Of a stretch of DNA of 64,000 nucleotides, positions 42,487 through 51,952 are shown piece by piece (positions within the stretch are counted from its first letter, which is position 1; the number at the start of each line of letters is the position of its first letter). The notes under the pieces were generated by a model. The model was not told the DNA's origin, made no database searches, and saw only the letters and a program-made list of their open reading frames with translations. The position numbers were made by a program, and so were the translations under genes. This DNA comes from Sphingomonas sp. BT-65 (GTDB lineage Bacteria > Pseudomonadota > Alphaproteobacteria > Sphingomonadales > Sphingomonadaceae). The stretch spans positions 186,001-250,000 of the forward strand of contig NZ_JAPCIA010000001.1 in NCBI RefSeq assembly GCF_026107375.2, in the 5' to 3' direction.

Positions 42487-43002
42487 ATGCGCAGGATGAT
42501 CGTGGCGGCGGCATTGCTCGCCGGCTGGCCGGCCGCGGGGGAGGTGACCAAGTCCGAGCCGGGCGGGTTCGTCTCGACTCACAAGCTGGTCATCGCCGCG
42601 CCGCCCGAGAAGGTGTGGGACACGATCGTCCGGCCGTCGCTGTGGTGGAGCAAGGATCATAGTTACTCCGGCGACGCCGCCAACCTTTCGATCGATCCGC
42701 GGCCGGGCGGCTGCTGGTGCGAGAAGCTGACGGGCGGCACGATCGAGCATGCGCGAGTGCTCTATGCCGATCGCGGCAAGGTGCTGCGCATCGATGGCGC
42801 CTTTGGCCCGCTGCAGAGCGGCGCCGTGACCGGCAGGCTGACCTTTGCGCTCAAGCCGGAAGGGCAGGGGACGGTGGTGACCGTCACCTATATCGTCGGC
42901 GGCTGGCACCCCAGCGGCCTCGCCACCTTCGCGCAGCCGGTGGACGGCGTGTTCGCCGCGCAATGGCCCGCGCTCAAGAAGGCCGCCGAGCAGGGCGGTT
43001 GA
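42487..43002 (+). CDS. SRPBCC-family protein with signal peptide
   Basis: A 171-residue protein starting with a short signal-like segment (MIVAAALLAGWPAAGE). The START/SRPBCC fold follows: STHKLVIAAPPEKVWDTIVRP, GDAANLSIDPRPGGCWCEKL, and a C-terminal helix (PVDGVFAAQWPALKKAAE). Members bind hydrophobic ligands or act as cyclases or hydrolases; no function can be given. A GGAGGG site precedes ATG 42487. It begins 52 nt after the DPP-IV gene in the same direction. Confidence 0.8.
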   Translation: MRRMIVAAALLAGWPAAGEVTKSEPGGFVSTHKLVIAAPPEKVWDTIVRPSLWWSKDHSYSGDAANLSIDPRPGGCWCEKLTGGTIEHARVLYADRGKVLRIDGAFGPLQSGAVTGRLTFALKPEGQGTVVTVTYIVGGWHPSGLATFAQPVDGVFAAQWPALKKAAEQGG

Positions 43003-43074
43003 TCGTCATTCGCTTGGCCGCGCCCGCTGGATGGTGTATAGGGACCTAATGCGAAATCCCTTCGCCCCCGGTGC

Positions 43075-43103
43075 TTGACAGCCCGGGCGCGACTGCATAT
43101 GTC
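43075..43103 (+). promoter_or_regulatory. Promoter for rpsM-rpsK-rpoA-rplQ
   Basis: TTGACA (43075-43080), a 17-nt spacer and TATGTC (43098-43103) match a housekeeping promoter. It lies 130 bp upstream of rpsM, leaving a leader of ~120 nt. It fits a separately transcribed ribosomal-protein group. Confidence 0.75.
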
Positions 43104-43232
43104 GCGCATCTTCCGAAACCCGTCCGACCGGCAGCGCTCTCAAGCGTGTGCCGCGCGTATGCGTTTCGGGTCAACGCGACGAGATGGGGTTTGCTGCCAT
43201 GCACGCCCCGTGGAGCTGGGAGAACAAGATTC

Positions 43233-43601
43233 ATGGCACGTATTGCGGGCGTTAACCTGCCCACCAACAAGCGCGTTCTGATCGCGCTTCAGTATATCCA
43301 CGGCATCGGCCCTGCGAAGGCCAAGGAAATCACGACCAAGCTGGGCATCGCCGCCGAGCGCCGCGTGCAGGACCTGACCGACCAGGAAGTGCTTCAGATC
43401 CGCGAGACCATCGACGGCGCCTACACCGTCGAGGGCGATCTTCGTCGCGAAACCGCGATGAACATCAAACGCCTGATGGACCTGGCCTGCTATCGCGGCC
43501 TGCGCCATCGCAAGGGGCTCCCCGTCCGCGGTCAGCGCACGCACACCAATGCGCGCACCCGCAAGGGCAAGGCAAAGCCGATCGCCGGCAAGAAGAAGTA
43601 A
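43233..43601 (+). CDS. rpsM: Ribosomal protein S13
   Basis: A 122-residue uS13 with [32 protein letters not shown] and the C-terminal [15 protein letters not shown]. The basic tail ends KKK. ATG 43233 follows GGAG. It begins the rpsM-rpsK-rpoA-rplQ group, with its own promoter upstream. Confidence 0.97.
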   Translation: MARIAGVNLPTNKRVLIALQYIHGIGPAKAKEITTKLGIAAERRVQDLTDQEVLQIRETIDGAYTVEGDLRRETAMNIKRLMDLACYRGLRHRKGLPVRGQRTHTNARTRKGKAKPIAGKKK

Positions 43602-43659
43602 GCCGCTGGGCCGCCGACAAGCGGCCCGCCTGCTTCGCATTTCGAAGGATTACTGAACA

Positions 43660-44049
43660 ATGGCACAAGCACCGCAGCGTCTTCGCCGTCGCGAACGCAA
43701 GAACATCACCGCCGGCGTCGCCCATGTGAACGCCAGCTTCAACAACACCATGATCACGATCACGGACGCGCAGGGCAATGCGATCAGCTGGTCGTCGGCC
43801 GGCATGATGGGCTTCAAGGGCTCGCGCAAGTCGACCCCGTATGCCGCGCAGGTCGCCGCCGAGGATGCGGGCCGCAAGGCTGCCGAGCACGGCGTGCGCA
43901 CGCTCGAGGTCGAGGTCAAGGGTCCCGGTTCGGGCCGCGAGAGCGCTCTTCGTGCGCTTCAGGCGGTCGGTTTCCAGATCACCTCGATCCGCGACGTGAC
44001 CTCGATCCCGCACAACGGCGTGCGTCCGTCAAAGCGTCGCCGCGTCTGA
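43660..44049 (+). CDS. rpsK: Ribosomal protein S11
   Basis: A 129-residue uS11: [35 protein letters not shown] and [12 protein letters not shown] are all diagnostic. It forms part of the 30S platform. 58 nt separate it from rpsM and 105 nt from rpoA. Confidence 0.97.
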   Translation: MAQAPQRLRRRERKNITAGVAHVNASFNNTMITITDAQGNAISWSSAGMMGFKGSRKSTPYAAQVAAEDAGRKAAEHGVRTLEVEVKGPGSGRESALRALQAVGFQITSIRDVTSIPHNGVRPSKRRRV

Positions 44050-44154
44050 TTTGCCTTTCCGCGTTGCCCGCGGGTCCGGGGTGCCGGGTCTGGGGCAGGG
44101 CGGCTCTATTTTCTGGCAGGATACCCCCCGTCCTGCCCAACCCAGGGGAAGCCC

Positions 44155-45216
44155 GTGTCTGTCAATGCAAAGAACTGGCAGGAACTGAAGAAGCCGAACG
44201 GCCTTGAGAAAAAGGGCGGTGACGGCAAGCGCAAGGCGACCTTCGTCGCCGAACCGCTGGAGCGCGGCTTCGGCCTGACGCTCGGCAACGCGCTGCGCCG
44301 CGTGCTGCTCTCGTCGCTCCAGGGCGCGGCGGTGACTTCGATCAAGATCGAGAACGTCCTTCACGAGTTCTCGAGCCTCGCCGGCGTGCGCGAGGACGTG
44401 ACCGATCTCGTGCTCAACGTGAAGCAGATCGCGCTCAGGATGCAGGGCGAGGGCGCCAAGCGCCTCCAGCTCAGCGCCACCGGCCCGGCCGAGGTCAAGG
44501 CCGGCGACATCGCCGTGTCGGGCGACATCGAGGTGATGAACCCCGAGCTCGTCTTGTGCCACCTCGACGACGGCGCGACGCTCAACATGGAGCTGACCGC
44601 GGACACCGGCAAGGGCTATGTCCCCGCCGCCGCCAACCGTCCGGCCGATGCGCCGATCGGCCTGATCCCGGTCGACGCGCTCTACTCGCCGGTGCGGCAG
44701 GTCTCGTACAAGGTCGAGAACACCCGCGTCGGGCAGGAGCTCGATTACGACAAGCTCAGCCTGTCGATCGAGACCGATGGCACCGTGACCCCCGAGGATG
44801 CGCTCGCCTATGCCGCGCGCATCCTGCAGGACCAGCTGGCGCTGTTCGTCCACTTCGACGATTCGGCGATCACGCGTTCGGCGCCGATCGGCGTCGCCGC
44901 TCCGGCCGCTGCTGAAGCGGGTGCGGGCGACACCGCGACGATCAACCGCTATCTGCTCAAGAAGGTGGACGAGCTCGAGCTGTCGGTCCGTTCGGCCAAC
45001 TGCCTCAAGAACGACAACATCATCTATATCGGCGATCTGGTCCAGAAGACCGAGGCCGAGATGCTGCGCACCCCGAACTTCGGCCGCAAGTCCTTGAACG
45101 AGATCAAGGAAGTGCTGTCGAGCATGGGCCTGCGCCTCGGCATGGAAATCCCGGGCTGGCCGCCTGAGAACATCGAGGAGATGGCCAAGAAGCTCGAGCA
45201 GGAGATCATGGGCTGA
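44155..45216 (+). CDS. rpoA: RNA polymerase alpha subunit
   Basis: A 353-residue alpha subunit. The N-terminal dimerisation domain ([20 protein letters not shown]) is followed by a linker and a C-terminal domain with the helix-hairpin-helix ([28 protein letters not shown]). GTG start at 44155 ([15 protein letters not shown]). It is the third gene of the group. A 190-bp structured spacer then separates it from rplQ. Confidence 0.97.
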   Translation: MSVNAKNWQELKKPNGLEKKGGDGKRKATFVAEPLERGFGLTLGNALRRVLLSSLQGAAVTSIKIENVLHEFSSLAGVREDVTDLVLNVKQIALRMQGEGAKRLQLSATGPAEVKAGDIAVSGDIEVMNPELVLCHLDDGATLNMELTADTGKGYVPAAANRPADAPIGLIPVDALYSPVRQVSYKVENTRVGQELDYDKLSLSIETDGTVTPEDALAYAARILQDQLALFVHFDDSAITRSAPIGVAAPAAAEAGAGDTATINRYLLKKVDELELSVRSANCLKNDNIIYIGDLVQKTEAEMLRTPNFGRKSLNEIKEVLSSMGLRLGMEIPGWPPENIEEMAKKLEQEIMG

Positions 45217-45406
45217 GCCCGGCGTCCGGGATTAGCGTGAGCTAATCCCGGGTTGATCGCCGGGCCCGGCCAGCGGGGCCGAAGGCTCCGACTGACGACG
45301 CGGCTTTGCCGCGGCGGCCATACCAAGGGTTATCGGCAGCCACCCCAAGCGCTGCCTGGTATGGGGTACCTTGCACGGCCCCCTAACGAACGAAGGACTA
45401 GAAATC
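45217..45406 (+). promoter_or_regulatory. Structured rpoA-rplQ spacer with several hairpins
   Basis: It contains a perfect 11-bp hairpin (CCGGGATTAGC around GTGA, 45226-45251), a GCGGC-rich hairpin near 45298-45318, and ATACC at 45320 pairing with GGTAT at 45358-45362 across a folded region. The spacer is long for this group. It could hold an attenuator or an L17-binding site, or be repeat DNA. No protein-like frame is seen. Confidence 0.4.
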
Positions 45407-45829
45407 ATGCGCCATAAGTACGGCGGCCGTAAGCTTCAGCGTACCTCGGCCCATCGCGCCGCGCTGTTCCGCAACATGTCGGCCGCGCTGATCAAGCACG
45501 AGCAGATCACCACCACCGTCGCCAAGGCGAAGGAGCTTCGCCCCTATGTCGAGAAGCTGGTGACGCTGGCCAAGAAGGGCGGTCTCTCGAACCGCCGTCT
45601 CGCCCATGCCCGCTTACTCGACGACGCGCAGCTGGTGAAGCTGTTCGACGTGCTCGCGTCGCGCTATGCCGACCGCAACGGCGGCTATACCCGCATCATC
45701 AAGGCGGGCCCGCGCGCTTCGGACGCGTCGCCGATGGCGATCATCGAGTTCGTCGACCGCGACGTCTCGGCCAAGGGCCAGGATTCGGGTCCGGTGATGA
45801 CCGACGAGGATTTCGACGAAGCCGCCTGA
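45407..45829 (+). CDS. rplQ: Ribosomal protein L17
   Basis: A 140-residue bL17. [37 protein letters not shown] and [18 protein letters not shown] are all typical. The C-terminal acidic tail (MTDEDFDEA) is normal in alphaproteobacteria. A clear terminator follows. Confidence 0.97.
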   Translation: MRHKYGGRKLQRTSAHRAALFRNMSAALIKHEQITTTVAKAKELRPYVEKLVTLAKKGGLSNRRLAHARLLDDAQLVKLFDVLASRYADRNGGYTRIIKAGPRASDASPMAIIEFVDRDVSAKGQDSGPVMTDEDFDEAA

Positions 45830-45854
45830 TCGGCGCTCGTCGCGAGACAAGAGG

Positions 45855-45890
45855 AAAGGGCGGTCGCAGCGATGCGGCCGCCCTTTTTCT
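45855..45890 (+). terminator. Intrinsic terminator after rplQ
   Basis: AAAGGGCGGtCGC pairs with GCGgCCGCCCTTT (one internal mismatch) and is followed by a run of T. It ends the ribosomal group and overlaps the 3' end of the convergent gene at 45889, so it may serve both directions. Confidence 0.85.
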
Positions 45891-46257
45891 ATTCGCAGCG
45901 TCCGGTGAGCCCCTTGCCGGCACGATACTGGACCTGGCGCGGCAGGTACTCGGGGAAGCGACAGGCGAACCAGTGGATGCGCCGCGCGCCGCGATAGATC
46001 GCCGGCGCCTCGCCGCCCGGCTTGAGGTCGTAGCTGCCGACCTGACCCTTGGCGCAGTCGAAGAACAGGTGCGTATCCCGCCGCGGCGGGCCGACGACGC
46101 ACATATAGGCGACGACGCGGTAGTCGCAGCGGTTGCGCAGCGGGGCGACGATTGCACCGCCATCGGATGTCGGGACGACGCATGCATTTGCGTTCGCAGC
46201 GGATAGGGGCGCTGCCTGAAGGAGTGCCGGGATGATCAGGGCGAGCGGACCGGTCAT
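45889..46257 (-). CDS. Hypothetical secreted cysteine-containing protein
   Basis: A 122-residue protein with a signal peptide (MTGPLALIIPALLQAAPLSA). The mature part has five or more cysteines (NACVVPT, RNRCDYRVVAYMCVVGPP, FFDCAKGQ, WFACRFPEY, TGRCE) that could form disulfides. No domain is recognised. ATG 46257 is used because the signal peptide begins there; the frame is open further upstream. It is convergent with rplQ. Confidence 0.6.
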   Translation of the reverse strand: MTGPLALIIPALLQAAPLSAANANACVVPTSDGGAIVAPLRNRCDYRVVAYMCVVGPPRRDTHLFFDCAKGQVGSYDLKPGGEAPAIYRGARRIHWFACRFPEYLPRQVQYRAGKGLTGRCE

Positions 46258-46378
46258 GCCCGCATCCTGCACAATCCGCCGGATCGAAGCCAACGTTGCG
46301 AACCCGAAAGAATAACTGCGCTTTGGTGCGGGCCGCGGCTTCCCATCTTCACCTTCGAAACAAGATTCCGAGGACGAA

Positions 46379-46495
46379 ATGAAGACGAACAGGCAATCCG
46401 GTGTGAGTGGCGCCGTGGCGATCGGCTTCGCCACGCTGCCGCTCGTCGTCATGGGCTGGGCGAGCTACGCGACGTCGGTGGGTCCGTTCGCCTGA
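46379..46495 (+). CDS. 38-residue membrane peptide
   Basis: A short frame beginning MKTNRQSGVSGAVAIGF with one hydrophobic helix (VAIGFATLPLVVMGWASYA). GAGGA lies 3-8 nt upstream of the ATG. No homologue is recognised. It sits alone between divergent genes, and its own start signal makes translation plausible. Confidence 0.45.
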   Translation: MKTNRQSGVSGAVAIGFATLPLVVMGWASYATSVGPFA

Positions 46496-46567
46496 GCGGG
46501 TAGCGTGAACGCTTGACCGCGCGCCGTGCCGCAATAGGGTGCGGCGCTTCCGTCTCAGGAGATACCA

Positions 46568-48718
46568 ATGCGCCGCGCGCCGCTTCTCGCTCTCCCGCTG
46601 CTCTTCGCCGCCCCTGTTGTTCACGCCAGTCCGGAGTCGCCGACGACGATGCCTGCCCCGATCGCCTATCCCGAGACCAAGCGCGACGCCGTGACCGAGG
46701 AGGTGTTCGGACAGAAGGTCGCCGATCCGTTCCGCTGGCTCGAGAACGACGTGCGCAACGACAAGGAGGTCGCGGCCTGGGTCGAGGCGCAGAACAAGGT
46801 CACCGACGCCTATCTCGCGACGCTGCCCGGCCGCGATATCTTCAAGAACCGCATCAAGCAGCTGTTCGACTATGAGCGGTTCGGCGTGCCGACACGCAAG
46901 GGCGGCCGCTATTTCTACAGCCACAATACGGGCCTGCAGAACCAGGCGGTGCTGTGGGTGCGCGACAGCCTCGACGGCGCCGGCCGCGTGCTGATCGACC
47001 CGAACACATGGGCCAAGGACGGCGCCACCGCATTGTCTGAGTGGGTCCCGTCGGAGGACGGTAAGCTGCTCGTCTACGGCATCCAGGACGGCGGCACCGA
47101 CTGGCGCACGGTCAAGGTGCTCGACGTCGCCACCGGCAAGACGCTGGACGACGAGGTCAAGTGGATCAAGTTCAGCAACCTCGCCTGGGCGAAGGACGGA
47201 TCGGGCTTCTATTATTCGCGCTTCCCTGCGCCTGCCGAAGGCCAGGCGTTCCAGCAGCTTAACGAGAACCAGTCGGTCTATTTCCACAAGATCGGCACGC
47301 CGCAGAGCGCCGACACGCTGATCTACGCGACGCCCGAGACCCCCAAGCGCGGCCATTTCGCGCAGGTGACCGAGGACGGCAACTGGCTGGTCATCACCAC
47401 GACCGAGGGCACCGACGACCGCTATGAGATCACTTTGCTCGACCTCAGGACCGCCGGCGCCAAGCCGCGCAAGCTGATCGCGGGACTCGAGAACAACTGG
47501 ACCCTCGCCGGCAATGTCGGCACGCGCTTCTACTGGACGACCAACAAGGGCGCGCCGAAGATCAAATTGGTGACGATGGACGTCGCGCAAGCGAACCCGG
47601 TCGCGACCGACCTGATCCCCGAGGACGCCGCAACGCTCGAAGGCGCGGGCATCGTCGGCGGCCAGCTGTTCGTCAGCTATATGGTCGACGCCAAGGACGA
47701 GATGCGGCGCTACTCGATCGACGGCAAGCTGCTCGGCAAGGTTGCCACGCCGGGCATCGGCAGCGTCGCGGGCTTCAGCGGCGATCCGGACGAGAGCGAG
47801 GCGTTCTACGCCTTCACCAGCTTCAACATGCCCACCACCGTCTATCGCTATGACGTGAAGACCGGCGAGGCGAAGGCATGGGCGCAGCCCAAGGTGGCGT
47901 TCGATCCGGCGAAGTACAGCGTCGAGCAGCGCTTCTTCGCGTCGAAGGACGGCACCAGGGTGCCGATGTTCATCGTCAAGCGGAAGGACGTGACCGGCCC
48001 TGCGCCAACCCTGCTGTGGGGCTATGGCGGGTTCAACGTCAGCTACGGCCCGGCCTTCTCCTCGTCGCGGCTGGCGTGGATGGAGCAGGGCGGTGTGTTC
48101 GTGCTCGCCAACATCCGTGGCGGCGGTGAGTATGGCAAGGCGTGGCACGATGGCGGCCGCCTCGCCAACAAGCAGAACACGTTCGACGACTTCATCGGCG
48201 CGGGCGAGTATCTGATCGCGCAGGGCATCACGAAGAAGGACGGCCTTGCCATCCAGGGCGGATCGAACGGCGGCTTGCTCGTCGGCGCGGTGGTCAACCA
48301 GCGGCCCGACCTGTTCGCCGCGGCGTTGCCCGCGGTGGGCGTGATGGACATGCTGCGTTTCGACCGCTGGACCGCCGGCCGCTACTGGGTCGACGACTAT
48401 GGCCACCCCTCCAAGGAAGCCGACTGGAAGATACTGCGCGCCTATTCGCCCTATCACAACATCGTGGCGGGCAAGGCCTATCCGGCGATCCTCGCCACCA
48501 CCGCGGACACCGATGACCGCGTGGTGCCGGGTCACACCTTCAAATACACTGCGGCGCTGCAGGCGGCCGACATCGGGCCGAAGCCGCATCTGGTGCGGAT
48601 CGAGACCCGCGCTGGTCACGGCACGGGCAAGCCGACCGACAAGGTGATCGAGGAAACCTCCGATCTCTGGGCGTTCGCCGCCAAGTGGACCGGGCTCGAC
48701 GTCAAGCCGGTCAATTAA
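46568..48718 (+). CDS. Prolyl oligopeptidase (peptidase S9A), exported
   Basis: A 716-residue enzyme with a signal peptide (to about residue 20, VVHAS). The N-terminal segment YPETKRDAVTEEVFGQKVAD, then DPFRWLEND, leads into a seven-blade propeller and an alpha/beta-hydrolase domain. Catalytic residues are in GGSNGG (Ser ~566), TADTDDRV (Asp ~649) and RAGHG (His ~684). It cleaves short peptides after proline. Together with the M19 dipeptidase 66 bp downstream it forms a small peptidase pair. Confidence 0.95.
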   Translation: MRRAPLLALPLLFAAPVVHASPESPTTMPAPIAYPETKRDAVTEEVFGQKVADPFRWLENDVRNDKEVAAWVEAQNKVTDAYLATLPGRDIFKNRIKQLFDYERFGVPTRKGGRYFYSHNTGLQNQAVLWVRDSLDGAGRVLIDPNTWAKDGATALSEWVPSEDGKLLVYGIQDGGTDWRTVKVLDVATGKTLDDEVKWIKFSNLAWAKDGSGFYYSRFPAPAEGQAFQQLNENQSVYFHKIGTPQSADTLIYATPETPKRGHFAQVTEDGNWLVITTTEGTDDRYEITLLDLRTAGAKPRKLIAGLENNWTLAGNVGTRFYWTTNKGAPKIKLVTMDVAQANPVATDLIPEDAATLEGAGIVGGQLFVSYMVDAKDEMRRYSIDGKLLGKVATPGIGSVAGFSGDPDESEAFYAFTSFNMPTTVYRYDVKTGEAKAWAQPKVAFDPAKYSVEQRFFASKDGTRVPMFIVKRKDVTGPAPTLLWGYGGFNVSYGPAFSSSRLAWMEQGGVFVLANIRGGGEYGKAWHDGGRLANKQNTFDDFIGAGEYLIAQGITKKDGLAIQGGSNGGLLVGAVVNQRPDLFAAALPAVGVMDMLRFDRWTAGRYWVDDYGHPSKEADWKILRAYSPYHNIVAGKAYPAILATTADTDDRVVPGHTFKYTAALQAADIGPKPHLVRIETRAGHGTGKPTDKVIEETSDLWAFAAKWTGLDVKPVN

Positions 48719-48784
48719 ACCCGGCCTTGCACTGGGGCTGCCAGTCGATAGGTTCCGTTCACTCATCCGTGGACGGAGCCTTCG

Positions 48785-49975
48785 ATGCGTTTGATCGGCC
48801 TGCCTTTTCTCGCCCTCGCCCTGGCGAGCTGCGCACCCACCGTCGCGCAGGAGACCGCTCCGGCGCCCTCGCTGCACCAGCGGCTGATGACGCTCGACAC
48901 GCATCTCGACACGCCGGTGTGGTTCTCCAACCCGCACTGGAAGTTCGGCGACCGGCACGACTGGCGCACCGACCTGGCGCAGGTCGATCTCGGGCGGATG
49001 GAGACGGGCGCGCTCGATGGCGGGATGTTCGTCATCTACACCCGTCAAGGTCCGCTGACGCCGCAGGGCTTTGCCGACGCCAAGGCATTCGCGCTCAAGC
49101 GGCTCGATGAGATCCACCAGACGATCGCCGCCTATCCCAGCCGGATCGAACCGGTCACCACCGCCGACCAGGCGGTGCGCGCCAACAAGGCGGGGCTGCG
49201 CTTCGCCTTCATCAGCATCGAGAACAGCTATCCGCTGGGCGAGGACCTCTCGCTGCTGCAGAAATTCTACGATGGCGGCGTGCGCATGGCCGGGCCGGTG
49301 CATTCCAAGGACAACCAGTTCGCCGACAGCGCGACCGGGACGGCGACCTGGAAGGGCCTGTCGCCGCTCGGCCGGAAGTGGGTCGCCGAGATGAACCGGC
49401 TCGGCATGGTGATCGACGGCAGCCATTCCTCCGACGCGACGTTCGACCAGATGCTCGATCTCAGCAAGGTGCCGATCATCCTGTCGCATTCCGGGCCGAA
49501 GGCGATGTGGGATCACAACCGCAACATCGACGACGACCGCATCCGCAAGCTCGCGGCGAAGGGCGGGGCGGTGTGCATGAACAGCGTGTTCCTGACCAAG
49601 ATGACTTATACCGCCGAGCGCAACCGCCTCTCCGATCTTGCCGACAACATCGCCACGCTCTCGGCGGCGGAGCAGGCCAAGCTCACCGCCGACATCCGCA
49701 AGCTCGACGAGACCGCGCCGGTGCAGGACACCGATTTCGAGACGTTCATGCGCAACCTGCTCCACCTGCTCAAGGTCGCGGGCCCCGACCATGTATGCAT
49801 CGGCGCCGATTGGGACGGCGGCGGCGGTGTGCGCGGGTTCGAGGACATCACCGCATTGCCCAAGGTGACCGAGCGGCTGGTCGCCGCGGGCTATTCGGAG
49901 GCGGACATCGCCAAGATCTGGTCGGGCAATGTGCTGCGCATCCTGCGCGCCGCGGACGCGGCCAAGGGCGGGTGA
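48785..49975 (+). CDS. Membrane dipeptidase (peptidase M19), lipoprotein
   Basis: A 396-residue renal-dipeptidase-type metallopeptidase. A lipobox (ALASC, Cys16) predicts lipid anchoring. Zinc ligands are visible in DTHLDTP (about 38-44), SIENSYP, GSHSS and LSHSGPKAMWDHNRN. Members hydrolyse dipeptides, often with a D-residue at the C-terminal position. It lies directly after the prolyl oligopeptidase gene and may act on its products. The convergent ~140-bp repeat copy follows. Confidence 0.93.
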   Translation: MRLIGLPFLALALASCAPTVAQETAPAPSLHQRLMTLDTHLDTPVWFSNPHWKFGDRHDWRTDLAQVDLGRMETGALDGGMFVIYTRQGPLTPQGFADAKAFALKRLDEIHQTIAAYPSRIEPVTTADQAVRANKAGLRFAFISIENSYPLGEDLSLLQKFYDGGVRMAGPVHSKDNQFADSATGTATWKGLSPLGRKWVAEMNRLGMVIDGSHSSDATFDQMLDLSKVPIILSHSGPKAMWDHNRNIDDDRIRKLAAKGGAVCMNSVFLTKMTYTAERNRLSDLADNIATLSAAEQAKLTADIRKLDETAPVQDTDFETFMRNLLHLLKVAGPDHVCIGADWDGGGGVRGFEDITALPKVTERLVAAGYSEADIAKIWSGNVLRILRAADAAKGG

Positions 49976-50003
49976 TCGGTATGCGAATCGCGCACGCCGC
50001 GCT

Positions 50004-50145
50004 CGCGGAAGCTGTCAAAGCTCACACTACGTACCCCCCGGTTTCCCCTGGGGACAGTATCTGCTGCCGACGATGAGAAAGAGCGGGCGCGTGCCAAGCC
50101 ATGCTGGAACATATGCAGAACAAATCCAACATCGCAAGTATCAGC
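50004..50145 (-). repeat. ~140-bp repeat with SOS box, copy 2
   Basis: In minus-strand reading it carries GTTC-N7-GTTC (the alphaproteobacterial LexA box, 50107-50121), a variable middle, a polypurine GGGGGGTACGTAGT ribosome-binding-like stretch and GTG AGC TTTGACAGCTTCCGCG. This matches copy 1 at 35370-35507. Similarity ends at the same place as in copy 1. It lies between a gene on the plus strand and a convergent one. Confidence 0.7.
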
Positions 50146-50149
50146 GTGA

Positions 50150-50806
50150 TCAGGGCACGCGGCGTACGCTGAGGATCTTCACCTTGGGCTCGAGCATCTG
50201 GCCCTTCATCACGCCCTCGCCCTTGGTGGGCGAGGTGGGGGCGTCGAGGATCTTCCAGATCACGTCCATCCCCTCGACCACCTTGCCGAACGCGGCATAG
50301 CCGAGATTGTCGCCCGGCGCCGACGGATTGGCGTCGAGCGAGGTCTGGTCGCCGACGCTGATCGTGAACTCGCCGCGCGCCGTGCCGGGCGCGAGCCGTG
50401 CGGTCGAGATCGCGCCGTTGACGTGCTTGACGCCGGTCTTGGTGGTCGGCTCATGTGCGATCGGGGGCAAGGCGCGCTTGGGATTGCCCTCGATCCCGAA
50501 CTGGACGAAGCCGAATTTGTCCGCGACCTTGACCGAGCGGTAGAAGGCGATGCCGTCGAGCCGTTTCTGGTCGGCATAGCGCAGGAAGTTGCGCGCGGTG
50601 ATCGGCGCGCGCTCGGTCTCGAGCTCGAGCACGAAGCGGCCCATGTTGGTCTCGATCGCCACCTTCTGCGTCGCCGGCTTGGGCGCAACCGCTGGAGCGG
50701 GTGCAGTGGTAGGCGCTGGTGTCGATGTCGTCTGGGCGAGCGCGGCGACGGGGGCGAGGAGGGCGCCAAAGAGCAAGGGGGCGAGCAGGGTGCGGCGGAT
50801 CATCAT
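50150..50806 (-). CDS. Periplasmic cyclophilin-type peptidyl-prolyl isomerase
   Basis: A 218-residue protein with a signal peptide (LLFGALLAPVAALAQ) and a Pro/Thr/Ala-rich linker. A cyclophilin domain follows: VAIETNMGRFVLELETERAP, TARNFLRYAD, GIAFYRSV, ISTARLAPGTARGEFTISVG and GKVVEGMDVIWKIL. It helps folding of exported proteins. Two ATGs (50806, 50803) precede the signal peptide. It is convergent with the repeat element and divergent from trxB. Confidence 0.92.
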   Translation of the reverse strand: MMIRRTLLAPLLFGALLAPVAALAQTTSTPAPTTAPAPAVAPKPATQKVAIETNMGRFVLELETERAPITARNFLRYADQKRLDGIAFYRSVKVADKFGFVQFGIEGNPKRALPPIAHEPTTKTGVKHVNGAISTARLAPGTARGEFTISVGDQTSLDANPSAPGDNLGYAAFGKVVEGMDVIWKILDAPTSPTKGEGVMKGQMLEPKVKILSVRRVP

Positions 50807-50980
50807 GCGGTCAGCTTCGCGCAAGCCGGGCTGGGCTTCAACCGGCTTTCGTCCACAACAGAATCGCTTTGCTGGCGCGGGGGCGACCGCCACCCATGTT
50901 GCGAAAGGCGATGCCGTTCCCCTAGATGCGGCATCGCTTGCTATTTGGGCCACAAGGCCCTGGGGCCAACAGGACGTAGA

Positions 50981-51952
50981 ATGACCGCGACGCACTCGAC
51001 CCGCATGCTGATCCTCGGTTCCGGTCCGGCCGGCCTCAGCGCCGCCATCTATGGTGCGCGCGCCGGGCTCGCGCCGATCGTGGTGCAGGGCATCCAGCCG
51101 GGCGGGCAGTTGATGACCACCACCGATGTCGAGAATTATCCCGGCTTCCGCGAGGTGATCCAGGGCCCGTGGCTGATGGAGGAGATGCAGGCCCAGGCCG
51201 AGCATGTCGGCGCGCAGATGATGTACGACACGATCGTCGAGGTCGACCTGACCCAGCGTCCGTTCCGCATGGTCGGTGACGGCGGCACCGTCTATCTCGG
51301 CGATACGCTGGTGATCGCGACGGGCGCGCAGGCCAAGTGGCTCGGCCTCGACAGCGAGGAGGCGATGAAGGGCAAGGGCGCGAGTGCCTGCGCGACCTGC
51401 GACGGCTTCTTCTACCGCGGCAAGAAGGTGGCGGTGATCGGCGGCGGCAACACCGCGGTCGAAGAGGCGCTCTACCTCACCAACCACAGCCATGACGTCA
51501 CGCTGATCCACCGCCGCGACACGCTGCGCGCCGAGAAGATCCTGCAGCAGCGGTTGTTCGCCAACCCCAAGATCAAGACGCTGTGGAACAAGGAAGTCGT
51601 CGAGTTCGTCGGCGGCGGCGATCCAGAGGGGCTGGTCGGCCTCAAGCTCAAGGACACGGTGACCGGCGAGCTCTCCGACATCGATGTCGAGGGCGGCTTC
51701 GTCGCGATCGGCCATCACCCGGCGACCGAGCTGTTCCGCGGGCATCTGAAGCTCGACGCCGACAGCTATATCGAGGTCGAGACCGGCACCACGCGCACCA
51801 GCGTGCCGGGCGTGTTCGCGTGCGGCGACGTGATGGACAAGGTGTATCGCCAGGCGATCACCGCGGCGGGGACGGGTTGCATGGCGGCGCTGGATGCCGA
51901 GCGGTTCCTGGCCGAGGCCGATTTCGAGGCGGTCGCCGAAGCCGCGGAGTGA
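50981..51952 (+). CDS. trxB: Thioredoxin reductase
   Basis: A 323-residue TrxB: FAD motif GSGPAGLSAAIYGARAG, redox-active CATC (about 137-140), NADPH motif GGGNTAVEEALYL and FACGDVMD. NADPH-dependent reduction of thioredoxin. ATG 50981 follows AGGACG. A divergent paralogue with CPIC is at 35513. Confidence 0.97.
   Translation: MTATHSTRMLILGSGPAGLSAAIYGARAGLAPIVVQGIQPGGQLMTTTDVENYPGFREVIQGPWLMEEMQAQAEHVGAQMMYDTIVEVDLTQRPFRMVGDGGTVYLGDTLVIATGAQAKWLGLDSEEAMKGKGASACATCDGFFYRGKKVAVIGGGNTAVEEALYLTNHSHDVTLIHRRDTLRAEKILQQRLFANPKIKTLWNKEVVEFVGGGDPEGLVGLKLKDTVTGELSDIDVEGGFVAIGHHPATELFRGHLKLDADSYIEVETGTTRTSVPGVFACGDVMDKVYRQAITAAGTGCMAALDAERFLAEADFEAVAEAAE

Noticed and set aside
46349..49792. A 1147-codon open frame on the minus strand
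   Set aside because: It is antisense to the prolyl oligopeptidase and M19 dipeptidase genes and has no recognisable domain.
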